Positions 50,606 through 58,520 of a stretch of 64,000 nucleotides of DNA are shown here, one piece after another. Origin of the DNA: Streptomyces radiopugnans (GTDB lineage: Bacteria > Actinomycetota > Actinomycetes > Streptomycetales > Streptomycetaceae); contig NZ_FOET01000001.1 in the NCBI RefSeq assembly GCF_900110735.1, positions 248,001 to 312,000 of the forward strand. The letters are read 5' to 3'. The first letter of the stretch is position 1, and the number at the start of each line of letters is the position of its first letter. Below the pieces are notes generated by a model, which was given only the letters and a program-made list of their open reading frames with translations, made no database searches and had not been told where the DNA came from. A program made the translations under genes and the position numbers.

Positions 50606-51835
50606 TCAGAAGCCGTGCGGCAGCCACGGCGCGACGGGCCAGGCGAACGCGGTCGCGGCCCCGGCCAGCGCCCCGGGACGCAGCTCCCGCACCCGTCCGG
50701 CGCCCGCCAGCGCGGCCAGGGACGTCCCGCCCAGATAGGCCTCTCCCAACTCCCGCGGCCCCAGGGCCAGTTCGGCGGCGTCACCGGTGCGCTCACAGGA
50801 CGCGCCCGAGGCGTCGCCGGTCAGCCGCCAGCGCCCCGTGTTCCAGGGGCAGAAGGAGTCCTCCACCTCCAGCACCACGTCCACCGGCGCCGCGTAGCGG
50901 CGGGCCGCCAGCGCCGCGCCCACCTCCACCGGGCGCAGGTGCAGCAGATCGCGCAGGAGAAGCCCGCACCGCCGGACGTCGCTGACCATGTGGAGCAGCG
51001 GGTCGTCCACCGGGCGGGACTTCGCCTCCACCGCCGAGGTCAGGTCGATCCCGAACAGGAAGCGCCACAGCGCCGCGTACGCCGCCGGGTCCAGCGCCTC
51101 CAGATCGTGCACCACCACCGTGCCCTTCGGCCCGGCCGCGTCCCACTCCGGCTTGACGGCGTAACGGGCGTATCCGCGCAGCCCGCCGTCCGCCTCGGCC
51201 AGCACGCAGCGCAGCGCCGACGCGCCCTCCCGCCAGCCCTCGGGGTCCAGTACGCCCTGCCGCTCCCAGCCCGGACGCCGCTCCAGCATGCCGGGCCGGG
51301 AAGGCACCCGGCGGGCGTACAGCGCCTCGCACTCCTCCAGCGCCGCGACCGGATCGGCGTTCCGCAGCCGGACCCCGTCCGTACCCGGCGGCACCTCCAG
51401 ACGCACCCTGGCGGTGTCGATCCGGGCGCGCACGTGGCGGGCGGCGACGCCGTACCCGAAGCGCCCGTAGATCGCCGGCTCCGAGGCGGTCAGCACCGCC
51501 AGCGGCTCCCCGGCCGCCCGCACGTCGTCCAACTGCCGCCGCATCATGGCGGTCAGGATGCCGCGCCGCCGGTGCGTGGCGGCCACGCTGACCATCGTCA
51601 GCCCGCCGGTGGGCACGATCGCGCCGCCGGGCACCGACATGCGGAAGGAGAGCGTGCCGGCCGTGCCGACGATCTCCTCCCCGTCCCGGACGGCCACCGA
51701 CCGCTCGAACTCCGTCAGCTCCCGCCACAGCGCCCGGGCCTCGGGCGGCTCGGACTCGCCGAAGGCCAGTTCGAGCTTCCCGTACCAGTCGTCCCATTCC
51801 CCGGGACGCAGCGTCCGCAGATCCGTACTCGTCAT
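50606..51835 (-). CDS. GNAT N-acetyltransferase, Eis-like
   Basis: A 409-residue protein with the three-part Eis architecture. An N-terminal GNAT domain has the acetyl-CoA loop VSVAATHRRRGILTAMMRRQLDD. A second degenerate GNAT domain spans about 150-290, and a C-terminal sterol-carrier-like domain ends at the C-terminal carboxylate. Members acetylate amines such as aminoglycosides or protein lysines; the substrate here is unknown. The ATG at 51835 is divergent from the SpoIIE phosphatase gene. Confidence 0.9.
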   Translation of the reverse strand: MTSTDLRTLRPGEWDDWYGKLELAFGESEPPEARALWRELTEFERSVAVRDGEEIVGTAGTLSFRMSVPGGAIVPTGGLTMVSVAATHRRRGILTAMMRRQLDDVRAAGEPLAVLTASEPAIYGRFGYGVAARHVRARIDTARVRLEVPPGTDGVRLRNADPVAALEECEALYARRVPSRPGMLERRPGWERQGVLDPEGWREGASALRCVLAEADGGLRGYARYAVKPEWDAAGPKGTVVVHDLEALDPAAYAALWRFLFGIDLTSAVEAKSRPVDDPLLHMVSDVRRCGLLLRDLLHLRPVEVGAALAARRYAAPVDVVLEVEDSFCPWNTGRWRLTGDASGASCERTGDAAELALGPRELGEAYLGGTSLAALAGAGRVRELRPGALAGAATAFAWPVAPWLPHGF

Positions 51836-51948
51836 GCGCCCATCCCTATCAGGCGGGTGGAGACGGGGCGACTGTTTATCGAACACCGTTTCAGGTCCGC
51901 CATGCCGGGAATCGACGGACCCCCGAACGGGTGGATAAGGTCCCTGAC

Positions 51949-53103
51949 ATGGCAGGTCGCACGGGCAAGACCCCTCCCGCGCCCCGGTTGTACCAGGCCC
52001 GCAAGGCCGTCCACCGGGTCCGCACCGTCCTGCGCCGCTCCGCCGTCGACTACTTCCGCGGCGAGGGGTCCGACTGGATCGCCTTCGCGGCCCTGCTCGC
52101 CACCGTACCCGCCCTCGCCTACGCCACCGCCGCCGAGCCGCTGTGGTTCGCGCCCGAGAGCCTGGTGCTGCCGGTGATCGCGGGCGGCCTGCTGCTGCGC
52201 CCGGCCAGCCTGCTGGTCCTGTACGCCGCCGCGGCCGGCGCCCTGATCGTGGAGGCCACCGTGCTCGGCCCGTACACGGCCGGGCCCGGCCGCGTCACAC
52301 CGGGGACGGTCCTGGTGGTCGGCGCGGTCGGGCTCTCCGGGCTGCTGATCGCCCAGTTCCGCAGCCGGGTCGGCGTCCCCTGGCGGCGCGGCAACACCAT
52401 GCTGTTCGACCTGCGCGAGCGCATCCGCGTCCAGAGCAAGCTGCCGAAGCTGCCCGCGGGCTGGCACCGGGAGATGGCGCTGCGCCCGGCGGGCGGGCAG
52501 TCCTTCTCCGGCGACTTCGTCGTCGCCACCCTCACCGGTCCCGACCGCCGCACCCTGGAGGCCGTCCTCACCGACGTCTCCGGCAAGGGCATGGACGCGG
52601 GCTCCCGCGCGCTGCTGCTGTCCGGCGCCTTCGGCGGGCTGCTGGGCTCCCTGCCCCCGCACGCGTTCCTCCCGGCCGCCAACGACTACCTGCTGCGCCA
52701 GGACTGGCAGGAGGGGTTCGCGACCTCCGTCCACCTCGTCCTCGACCTCGACAGCGGCGACTACGAGCTGTTCTCCGCGGGCCACGTCCCGGCCCTCCAG
52801 CTCAACGCGGGCAGCGGCCGCTGGGAGGAGAAGAACGCCGATGGACCGCTTCTGGGCGTCTACGACGGCGCCCGGTTCGACGCGGTCAAGGGCAGCCTGC
52901 GCCCGGGCGACGTTCTGATGCTCTTCACCGACGGCCTGGTGGAGACCGCCGACCGGGAGCTGGCCGAGGGCATCGACCGGCTGACGGGAGAGGCCGACCG
53001 CTATGTCGTCGCCGGCTTCGAGGGAGCGGCCTGGCACCTGATCGAGGCCGTCGCCCGCGACGTCAACGACGACCGGGCCCTGCTGCTGATCCGCCGTGAC
53101 TGA
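51949..53103 (+). CDS. Membrane-anchored SpoIIE-type PP2C phosphatase
   Basis: A 384-residue protein. Three to four N-terminal hydrophobic segments (FAALLATVPALAYATAA, LVLPVIAGGLLLRPASLLVLYAAAAGALIV, TVLVVGAVGLSGLLIAQF) precede a cytoplasmic SpoIIE phosphatase domain. The domain has GGQSFSGDFVVATL, VLTDVSGKGMDAG, ELFSAGHVPALQL and LMLFTDGLVET. Such enzymes dephosphorylate anti-sigma antagonists in Streptomyces partner-switch systems. TAAGGT just upstream can be read either as -10 of a leaderless mRNA or as a weak Shine-Dalgarno sequence. The endonuclease V gene overlaps its end. Confidence 0.9.
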   Translation: MAGRTGKTPPAPRLYQARKAVHRVRTVLRRSAVDYFRGEGSDWIAFAALLATVPALAYATAAEPLWFAPESLVLPVIAGGLLLRPASLLVLYAAAAGALIVEATVLGPYTAGPGRVTPGTVLVVGAVGLSGLLIAQFRSRVGVPWRRGNTMLFDLRERIRVQSKLPKLPAGWHREMALRPAGGQSFSGDFVVATLTGPDRRTLEAVLTDVSGKGMDAGSRALLLSGAFGGLLGSLPPHAFLPAANDYLLRQDWQEGFATSVHLVLDLDSGDYELFSAGHVPALQLNAGSGRWEEKNADGPLLGVYDGARFDAVKGSLRPGDVLMLFTDGLVETADRELAEGIDRLTGEADRYVVAGFEGAAWHLIEAVARDVNDDRALLLIRRD

Positions 53104-53896
53104 CGGCGCGGCGACCGACGGCCCGGCCGGTGCGACCGGCGGGGGCGGCGCGGCGGGGGCGCCGGGCACGGCGGGCGGGGTCCCGCGGTGGCCGGTCACC
53201 GAGGCGGAGGCGGTGGCCGAGCAGGAGCGGATCCGGGCCGCGGCCGACCCGGTCGGCCCGGGACCGGCGCCGGGGCGGGCACGCCGCGTCGCCGGGGTCG
53301 ACGTCACCTACGACGAGGAGAGCGACCTGCTGGTCGCGGCGGCCGTGGTGCTGGACGCGGAGAGCCTGGAGGTCCTGGAGGAGGCGGTCCACACCGGCCG
53401 CAGCCGCTTCCCGTACATCCCCGGGCTGCTCGCCTTCCGCGAGCTGCCGCCGGTGCTGGCCGCGCTGGAGAAGCTCGGCACACCACCCGATCTGGTGGTC
53501 TGCGACGGTTACGGCTACGCGCACCCCCGGAGAGCCGGGCTGGCGGTGCATCTGGGCGTGCTGACCGGGCTGCCGTGCTTCGGTGTCGCCAAGTCGCCCT
53601 TCGCCTTCGACCACACCGAGCCGGGGCCGCGGCGAGGCGACGCCTCACCGCTGCTGGACCGGCGGTCCGTCCCGCCCGAGACCGTGGGCCGCGCGCTGCG
53701 CACCCAGCCCGGCGTCAGGCCGGTGTTCGTCTCCGCCGGCCACGGGATCGGCCTGGACCATGCCTGCGCCCACACCCTGCGTCTCGCCCCGCGCTACCGG
53801 CTGCCGGAGACGACGCGCGGCGCCGACGGACTCAGCCGCAGGGTCCTGAGGGAGATCAGGGAGGGCCTGCGGGAGCCGTACGGCGCCGCGGAGTGA
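53096..53896 (+). CDS. nfi: Endonuclease V (deoxyinosine 3'-endonuclease)
   Basis: A 266-residue repair nuclease that nicks DNA one base 3' of deoxyinosine. The family core is VAGVDVTYDEESDLLVAAAVV with catalytic Asp, YIPGLLAFRELPPVLAAL with Glu, and VCDGYGYAHPRRAGLAVHLGVLTGLPCFGVAKS with Asp. A Gly/Ala-rich N-terminal extension of about 30 residues is unusual; a GTG further in could be the real start. The chosen GTG overlaps the phosphatase stop by 8 bases, implying coupling. Confidence 0.92.
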   Translation: MTDGAATDGPAGATGGGGAAGAPGTAGGVPRWPVTEAEAVAEQERIRAAADPVGPGPAPGRARRVAGVDVTYDEESDLLVAAAVVLDAESLEVLEEAVHTGRSRFPYIPGLLAFRELPPVLAALEKLGTPPDLVVCDGYGYAHPRRAGLAVHLGVLTGLPCFGVAKSPFAFDHTEPGPRRGDASPLLDRRSVPPETVGRALRTQPGVRPVFVSAGHGIGLDHACAHTLRLAPRYRLPETTRGADGLSRRVLREIREGLREPYGAAE

Positions 53897-53915
53897 CGAG
53901 CCCCGTGCGGGGCGG

Positions 53916-55136
53916 TCAGCGCGCCCCGGCCGTCTCGGCGGGCTCCGCCGTCCTGGCCGTCTCGGCGGGCTCGGCCGGCCCGCCGGACCCCGCGGGTCCG
54001 GCGGTGCGCTGCCGGGCCGCCTCGGCGGCGTCCCGCTTGAAGATCCAGTCCATCCTGGGCTCCATCGCGAACCGGAACGTCCGCCGCACCGGCGAGCTGC
54101 ACAGCACGGCCGCCAGGGCCGCGGCGCCGACCGTCAGCACGACGATGCCGGCCGGCGTGGTGATCCACGGAAACGCGTCGTACCACTCGAAGATCCGCGA
54201 GGCCTGCACCAGGAAGCCGTGCAGCAGGTAGGCGTACAGCGTCCCCGCGCCCAGCGCGGTGAACCACATGTGGCGCCGGGGGACCCAGGCGAAGAAGCAG
54301 GCGGACAGCACCAGCGAGCAGGCGAACATCGCGAGGTTCATGGCGATGCCGATCCACCAGGGCACGCCGAGTTCCTGACCACTGCTGTTGTGGTAGAACC
54401 ACTCGAAGTTCATCCGGGGCCCCGACCAGTACGCGAAGACCAGTGCCGCGGCGGCCACGGGCACGCTCAGCAGCCGCACCCCGCGCTGCCGCACGCGCTC
54501 GAAGTGCTCGGGCCGCAGGCAGAGTCCGAGCACGAAGAACGGCAGGAGCTGCAGCACCCGCTGGAGGTCCAGGTCGTTGCCGATGTCCGGTGAGACGGAG
54601 GCCAGAAGGGCGATGCCCAGGGCTATCGGCAGGGGGCGGCGCAGCGCCTTCCACAGCGGGGTCGTCAGCCGCCACACGAACAGCGCGATCAGGAACCAGG
54701 TCAGGTACCAGGGATCGAGCAGGCTTATGGGGTGGTCCGGGGAGTCCGCCGCCTTCCTGAACAGGCTGTAGGCAGTCTCGAAGATCAGATACGGCACGAG
54801 TACGCCGGTCACCAGCCGCCGCACCCGGCCCGGGCGCATGTCGAAGCTGCGGGAGAAGTAGCCGGAGACGATGATGAAGGCCGGCATGTGGAAGGCGTAC
54901 ACGAAGTTGTAGGCCGCCAGCACCGCCCGCGAGTCGTCGATCACGGGCCGCCAGGCGTGCCCCACCACGACCAGCGCGATCGCCAGGAACTTGGCGTTGT
55001 CGAAGAAGGCGTCCCGCTGCTTGGCTCCTCCCGTTCCGCTTCCCGGCCCGGGCCGGACGGCCTCCGGTGCGGACGGTGCGGTCGCGCCGGGTCTGGCGGG
55101 AGGGAGCGGGGAGCGCTCATGGCCGACGTGGAACAT
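53916..55136 (-). CDS. Acyltransferase 3 family membrane protein
   Basis: A 406-residue integral membrane O-acyltransferase with about ten helices. It carries the family N-terminal pattern RDAFFDNAKFLAIALVVVGHAW with the catalytic His, FVYAFHMPAFIIVSGYF, and later LLPFFVLGLCLRP. The first 45 residues are a Pro/Ala/Gly-rich cytoplasmic extension, and the C-terminus is a repetitive AEPAETAxT tail. Homologues acetylate cell-surface glycans. The ATG at 55136 has AAGG at 8 bases; a GTG at 55145 is less supported. Confidence 0.9.
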   Translation of the reverse strand: MFHVGHERSPLPPARPGATAPSAPEAVRPGPGSGTGGAKQRDAFFDNAKFLAIALVVVGHAWRPVIDDSRAVLAAYNFVYAFHMPAFIIVSGYFSRSFDMRPGRVRRLVTGVLVPYLIFETAYSLFRKAADSPDHPISLLDPWYLTWFLIALFVWRLTTPLWKALRRPLPIALGIALLASVSPDIGNDLDLQRVLQLLPFFVLGLCLRPEHFERVRQRGVRLLSVPVAAAALVFAYWSGPRMNFEWFYHNSSGQELGVPWWIGIAMNLAMFACSLVLSACFFAWVPRRHMWFTALGAGTLYAYLLHGFLVQASRIFEWYDAFPWITTPAGIVVLTVGAAALAAVLCSSPVRRTFRFAMEPRMDWIFKRDAAEAARQRTAGPAGSGGPAEPAETARTAEPAETAGAR

Positions 55137-55638
55137 CTGCCGCACCTTAGTGGGAATCCATCCGGAGGTAAATCCGGGGAGGTCTCACCACCCCCGGAGC
55201 GGGGAATTGCGGCCGGTGCGCCCCGGGCGGCGGGCAGACGGGAGACTCTTCTGCCGTATGTCCGTTAAGTTCCATTTGCTCGCAATTCCCTTCCGCCTAT
55301 ATCGGACTTATCCCCCAAGGGGGTGCTGCTCTTTCCCGCGGAGTGTTTCTCCGTGCGGCGCGGGCCGCGGCGTCACCGAATTCCAGTGGTGAAGTTATTG
55401 GGAATGTTCTCGGCAGCCCCGATCCGAAACACCGGTGTGTGCTGCACCGATCCGGCCGGCGCCCGGTGAGGTGCTCCGGCCGGCCCGCTCGGCTGACACG
55501 CCCGGGGCCCGTCGATCCTCCACCTGCCTCCACTGACGCGGCAGTTGGTGGCACGATGGTCACGCCGGGGACGCGGTGGAGGGTCCCCGGGCCGGCGCGG
55601 CCGGCGCAGAGGCGTTGCGACCGAGGGTGTGATCAGTT
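55137..55638. other. Gene-free region, 502 bases
   Basis: Between divergent genes. It includes an AT-richer island (about 55260-55320) with CGCCTATATCGG and the palindrome CCCCCAAGGGGG at 55312-55323, probably a promoter region. No credible gene. Confidence 0.4.
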
Positions 55639-55833
55639 GTGGCCATTTCACTGTCTGTGGTGCTGCTCTTGGCGATCATCATGGTCGTTCTCATGCGCAG
55701 CGGCTCGCTGAAGGCGGGGCCCGCGCTCGTCGCGATCCTCTTCGGCTTCTTCCTGGCCTCCACGGGCATCGCCCCGTCGATCAACCGCTTCCTCGACTCG
55801 CTCGCCGAGTCGATCAACCAGATCACTTTCTGA
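55639..55833 (+). CDS. Small membrane protein of unknown function
   Basis: A 64-residue Streptomyces-type protein with two hydrophobic segments (SVVLLLAIIMVVLM and AGPALVAILFGFFLASTGIA) and an amphipathic C-terminus SINRFLDSLAESINQITF. It has a GTG start and no Shine-Dalgarno sequence closer than GAGGG at 14 bases. It is the last chromosomal gene before the integrated element and ends in a 22-bp stem terminator that touches the attachment site. Similar short membrane proteins are conserved in the genus; no function is known to me. Confidence 0.72.
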   Translation: MAISLSVVLLLAIIMVVLMRSGSLKAGPALVAILFGFFLASTGIAPSINRFLDSLAESINQITF

Positions 55834-55891
55834 GCGGCGCCCCGGACGACCGCCTCGCCCGGGGCACGGAAAAGCGGAAAAAGAGCGTGAA

Positions 55892-55938
55892 AACGGAGAA
55901 CGGCCCGGTCCTCACCGAGGACCGGGCCGTTCTCCGTT
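55892..55938. terminator. Strong hairpin terminator adjacent to the attachment site
   Basis: A 22-bp perfect inverted repeat (55892-55913 and 55917-55938) with loop ACC. It ends 2 bases before the left 44-bp att copy. Before insertion it would have lain just past the 3' end of tRNA-Gly and served both that gene and the small membrane gene. Confidence 0.88.
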
Positions 55939-55939
55939 C

Positions 55940-55983
55940 GGAGCGGGCGACGGGAATCGAACCCGCGTAGCCAGTTTGGAAGA
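55940..55983. repeat. Left attachment site (tRNA-Gly 3' fragment)
   Basis: 44 bases identical to 61374-61417, corresponding to the 3' part of tRNA-Gly up to the anticodon loop. It marks the tRNA-distal end of the integrated element. Beyond the core the two copies diverge completely. Confidence 0.93.
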
Positions 55984-56116
55984 TCGCGTACGCACTGCCG
56001 CTCTGACCTGCGGGTTCGCTGACCTGCGCGGATGCTGGCGCGGGTCCGTGTCGGCCCGTCAGTCCCCGTGAGTCCCCCTGCGTTCGGGCACGCAGAGGGC
56101 ACGGGTCGGCTTGGTG

Positions 56117-56323
56117 CTAGAGGCGCGCCAAGACCAGGGCTGCGACCCCCGTGAGGGCCGTGATCAGCGTTGCAACAGCCACGATCACCTCGGGCCGTCC
56201 GCTACCCGAGTGGAGCCGAGTGGAGTCGAGTGAAGCCGAGTGGAGCGTTGTGTACTTGCACGCGTGCAAGCTACAGTGCACACAAGAGGGTGCGTAGAAG
56301 TGTCCGCGTTCGTGGGCGCACAT
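56117..56323 (-). CDS. Small element-encoded protein with Cys/His N-terminus and one membrane helix
   Basis: A 68-residue product. The N-terminus MCAHERGHFYAPSCVHC has a possible C-x2-H...C-x2-C metal-binding pattern. The middle is Ser/Thr/Leu-rich and is encoded partly by four tandem 10-bp repeats. The C-terminus is a membrane helix, VIVAVATLITALTGVAALVLARL. GGAGG lies 7 bases before the ATG at 56323. Similar Cys-rich small genes occur in AICEs near the regulator, but I cannot name a function. Confidence 0.5.
   Translation of the reverse strand: MCAHERGHFYAPSCVHCSLHACKYTTLHSASLDSTRLHSGSGRPEVIVAVATLITALTGVAALVLARL
56207..56270. repeat. Four 10-bp tandem repeats and a 16-bp palindrome
   Basis: CGAGTGGAGC is repeated with one-base variations at 56207, 56217, 56227 and 56237. 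It is followed by the perfect palindrome CTTGCACGCGTGCAAG at 56255-56270. Both lie inside the small minus-strand gene of the element. Confidence 0.8.
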
Positions 56324-56500
56324 AGGCATACCTCCGAAGTTGATGACCCGTGTAGGGCGCCAGGATCCGGCAAGATGCGAGGCGCCCGCACGGGCTCTTT
56401 GCATGTCGTCGGCCAACGATAGCAGGACCCTTCTTGCCAACTGCCCGTTACGTGGGGCGGCTTGACGTGGCCGGTGTGGAGAGGCTTTGGGCGGGAGCTG

Positions 56501-56608
56501 CCTTGGGGCGAGAGATCGGGGCCCGTACGCTGGCCGCGAATCGGGCTGGCTCCTGGCCTGCCCGCAATAGCCCGATGTGGGCCCCGATCTTCGAGGCTCG
56601 CCCCAAGG
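56501..56608. repeat. Nested long inverted repeat, candidate replication or transfer origin
   Basis: The left arm CCTTGGGGCGAG+AGATCGGGGCCC (56501-56524) pairs with GGGCCCCGATCT (56579-56590) and CTCGCCCCAAGG (56597-56608), with a 6-base bulge. An inner pair ATCGGGCT/AGCCCGAT (56540-56547, 56569-56576) nests inside. No gene is needed to explain it, and strand folding of this type is seen at single-strand origins of rolling-circle replicons. The rest of 56324-56819 shows no gene. Confidence 0.6.
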
Positions 56609-56819
56609 TGGCTGCCTAAAGCCTCGGAGCGCCGGCCCCCAGCCACGTCCGTGGTTCTCTCCCTGGCGTGCTCGGTCAGCCGCGCGACCGGCGGACGCCG
56701 GGACGGAGCGGGGCGAAGACAGGAGCGTCGGCCCGGCGGGGAGCCGGGTCGCGCGCGGCGAGCGGAGCGAGCCGCCTTGATGAGGTAGAGAAACCTGTAA
56801 CAGGCTCGTGTCCTGCTGG

Positions 56820-57557
56820 TCAGTCCAGCGCGTACTCGGCTGAGAGTTCTCGGCCAGCTCCCAGGAAGTCCAGGGCGTACTCGGTGACTTCGCCGTTCTG
56901 GTCCCAGTAGCGGTTGGTCATGGTCAGGGCTGGTGTGCCTGCTTCAAGACCGAGGACGGGCGCGGCCTCCTCGGTCACAGGACGGATCGCGACGACATCA
57001 CGGCGGCGCACTGTACGGCGGCCAGTCCGGTCCTCGATCAGTCCGAACGTCATCTTTGGCAGCGGCTCGGTCGACAGCAGCTCGGGGGCCGCGTCTGCCA
57101 GCTCGCGGGAAAGCCACGAGGTCGAGAGGGTGACGACGCCCTCATCGTCGAGGTACACCCGGCGACGCTGGACCACCTGCGAACCTGCTTCGACACCAAG
57201 GGCTTCTGCAACCTCGTCCGTTGCGGTGACAAGCAAGGCGTCCAGGATCTCCACGCGCTCGCCTGGGCGGAAGCCGCTGCCGGTGGCGCGCATCATCTGG
57301 AGGCGGTCCGGGCCGGTGGTCTGCTTCTGCCTGATCGAGACGAACGTGCCCTGGGACGAGGACCTGACGTAGCCCTCGGTGCGGAGCTGTGAGAGGGCCT
57401 TGGCTGCGGTGGCTGTGGCTACAGACCAGTCCTTCGAGATCTGAGCGACCGAAGGCAGCTTCTCACCCTCGGTCAGCACACCGTCCAAGATCTGCTGCCG
57501 AAAGTGGTCTGTGATCTGCACATACGGCGGTGCCGCACGCTGCACCCGTGGTGCCAT
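56820..57557 (-). CDS. GntR-family regulator (KorSA-like) with UTRA domain
   Basis: A 245-residue repressor. The N-terminal GntR winged helix (PPYVQITDHFRQQILDGVLTEGEKLPSVAQISKDWSVATATAAKALSQLRTEGYV) is followed by a C-terminal UTRA effector domain (RRRVYLDDEGVVTLSTSWL ... ALTMTNRYWDQNGEVTEYALDF). In pSAM2-type elements this gene silences replication and transfer activators. The ATG at 57557 has GGAGG at 8 bases; an in-frame ATG at 57593 is the longer option. Three CTAG-type repeats lie in the divergent region upstream. Confidence 0.9.
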   Translation of the reverse strand: MAPRVQRAAPPYVQITDHFRQQILDGVLTEGEKLPSVAQISKDWSVATATAAKALSQLRTEGYVRSSSQGTFVSIRQKQTTGPDRLQMMRATGSGFRPGERVEILDALLVTATDEVAEALGVEAGSQVVQRRRVYLDDEGVVTLSTSWLSRELADAAPELLSTEPLPKMTFGLIEDRTGRRTVRRRDVVAIRPVTEEAAPVLGLEAGTPALTMTNRYWDQNGEVTEYALDFLGAGRELSAEYALD

Positions 57558-57582
57558 TCTTCCCGCCTCCTTCGATCGCGTC

Positions 57583-57663
57583 CTAGTACGCATACAGGAT
57601 ACCCAGGAAGCGCCCTTGCTATCGCGTGCTAGCTCGCGTATACATGACGCAAGCTAGTACGCG
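57583..57663. promoter_or_regulatory. Repeated CTAG(T/C)(A/T)CGC sites between GntR and rep operon
   Basis: Three direct copies are seen: CTAGTACGCATAC (57583-57595), CTAGCTCGCGTATAC (57629-57643) and CTAGTACGCG (57654-57663). The second and third carry a G before the CTAG. They span the divergent promoters, where a KorSA-like regulator would be expected to bind. Confidence 0.6.
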
Positions 57664-57782
57664 AAGTCTTCGCACTGTGTAGAGGCGACGCGTCGAGTTT
57701 GAGTGCAGACAGCACGGAGGGCGGCGCGTCTACCGCCAAGCAGCTCGCCGCCCTCCTCGTCCCTCAAAGGGGAGGTTCCATC

Positions 57783-58520
57783 ATGCCGGAACGTGTGGGC
57801 TCGACGGCAGTGGCGAACGAGCGGCTGCGGGGCGCGCTGATCGACGCGAACATCACGATCGATGCGCTGGCCGGTCGGCTGGGAGTGGATGCCAAGAGCG
57901 TGGAGCGGTGGATTCGGCTGGGCCGCACCCCGCACGCGAGGAACGCGCACGCGGCGGCGAAGATCCTGCACGCCGACCCGTACCACCTGTGGCCGAGCCT
58001 GGAGCGGCGGCACCAGGCCGTCCCGGTGCCGCGCGATGAGATCGTCACCTGCTACCCCACACGGGGCGCGGTGCCGGTGGAGCTGTGGCGCACCACCGTG
58101 CTGGGCGCGGTCGGCGTGATCGACCTGGCCGTCTCCAACCTGCTGTTCCTGGCCGATGCGGTGTGGGACCTGGAACGGGTGCTGGCCGACAAGGCGGCGG
58201 CGGGGGTGCGGGTGCGGCTGGCGGCTCCGGCCGAGGGCACCGCGCGGGCCACCCTGGACGACATCTTCCCCGCCCTGGCCGCCGTGCCGGGGGTGCGGGT
58301 GGTGGAGCACCGGGGGTTGCGGGCGGATGTGTTCCGCGCCGATGACGACCTGCTGGTGACCACCCCGGTGGACGGGCTGACTCCGGCGCTGGCTCCGGTG
58401 CTGCATCTGCGCCGCCTGGGCTCGGCTCCGCTGACCGGCGGCTACTTGACCGCGCTGGACCACATCTTCGCCACCGCCGAGCCGTGCGCCCCCTCCCGTC
58501 TGCGGGCGGTGGCCGCGTGA
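57783..58520 (+). CDS. Helix-turn-helix protein of the integrated element
   Basis: A 245-residue protein, first gene of the rep-xis-int operon. The N-terminal XRE-like helix-turn-helix is ERLRGALIDANITIDALAGRLGVDAKSVERWIRLGRTPHARN. The remainder (WRTTVLGAVGVIDLAVSNLLFLADAVWDLERVLADKAAAGVRVRLAAP ...) is a conserved partner domain of unknown role seen in Streptomyces XRE proteins. It is not the Pra activator. The ATG at 57783 follows AGGGGAGG by 7 bases. Its stop overlaps the initiator gene (GTGA). Confidence 0.82.
   Translation: MPERVGSTAVANERLRGALIDANITIDALAGRLGVDAKSVERWIRLGRTPHARNAHAAAKILHADPYHLWPSLERRHQAVPVPRDEIVTCYPTRGAVPVELWRTTVLGAVGVIDLAVSNLLFLADAVWDLERVLADKAAAGVRVRLAAPAEGTARATLDDIFPALAAVPGVRVVEHRGLRADVFRADDDLLVTTPVDGLTPALAPVLHLRRLGSAPLTGGYLTALDHIFATAEPCAPSRLRAVAA

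Noticed and set aside
56434..56619. 61-residue plus-strand reading frame in the integrated element
   Set aside because: It runs through the nested inverted repeat, has no Shine-Dalgarno sequence and no recognisable protein; the DNA structure explains the open frame.
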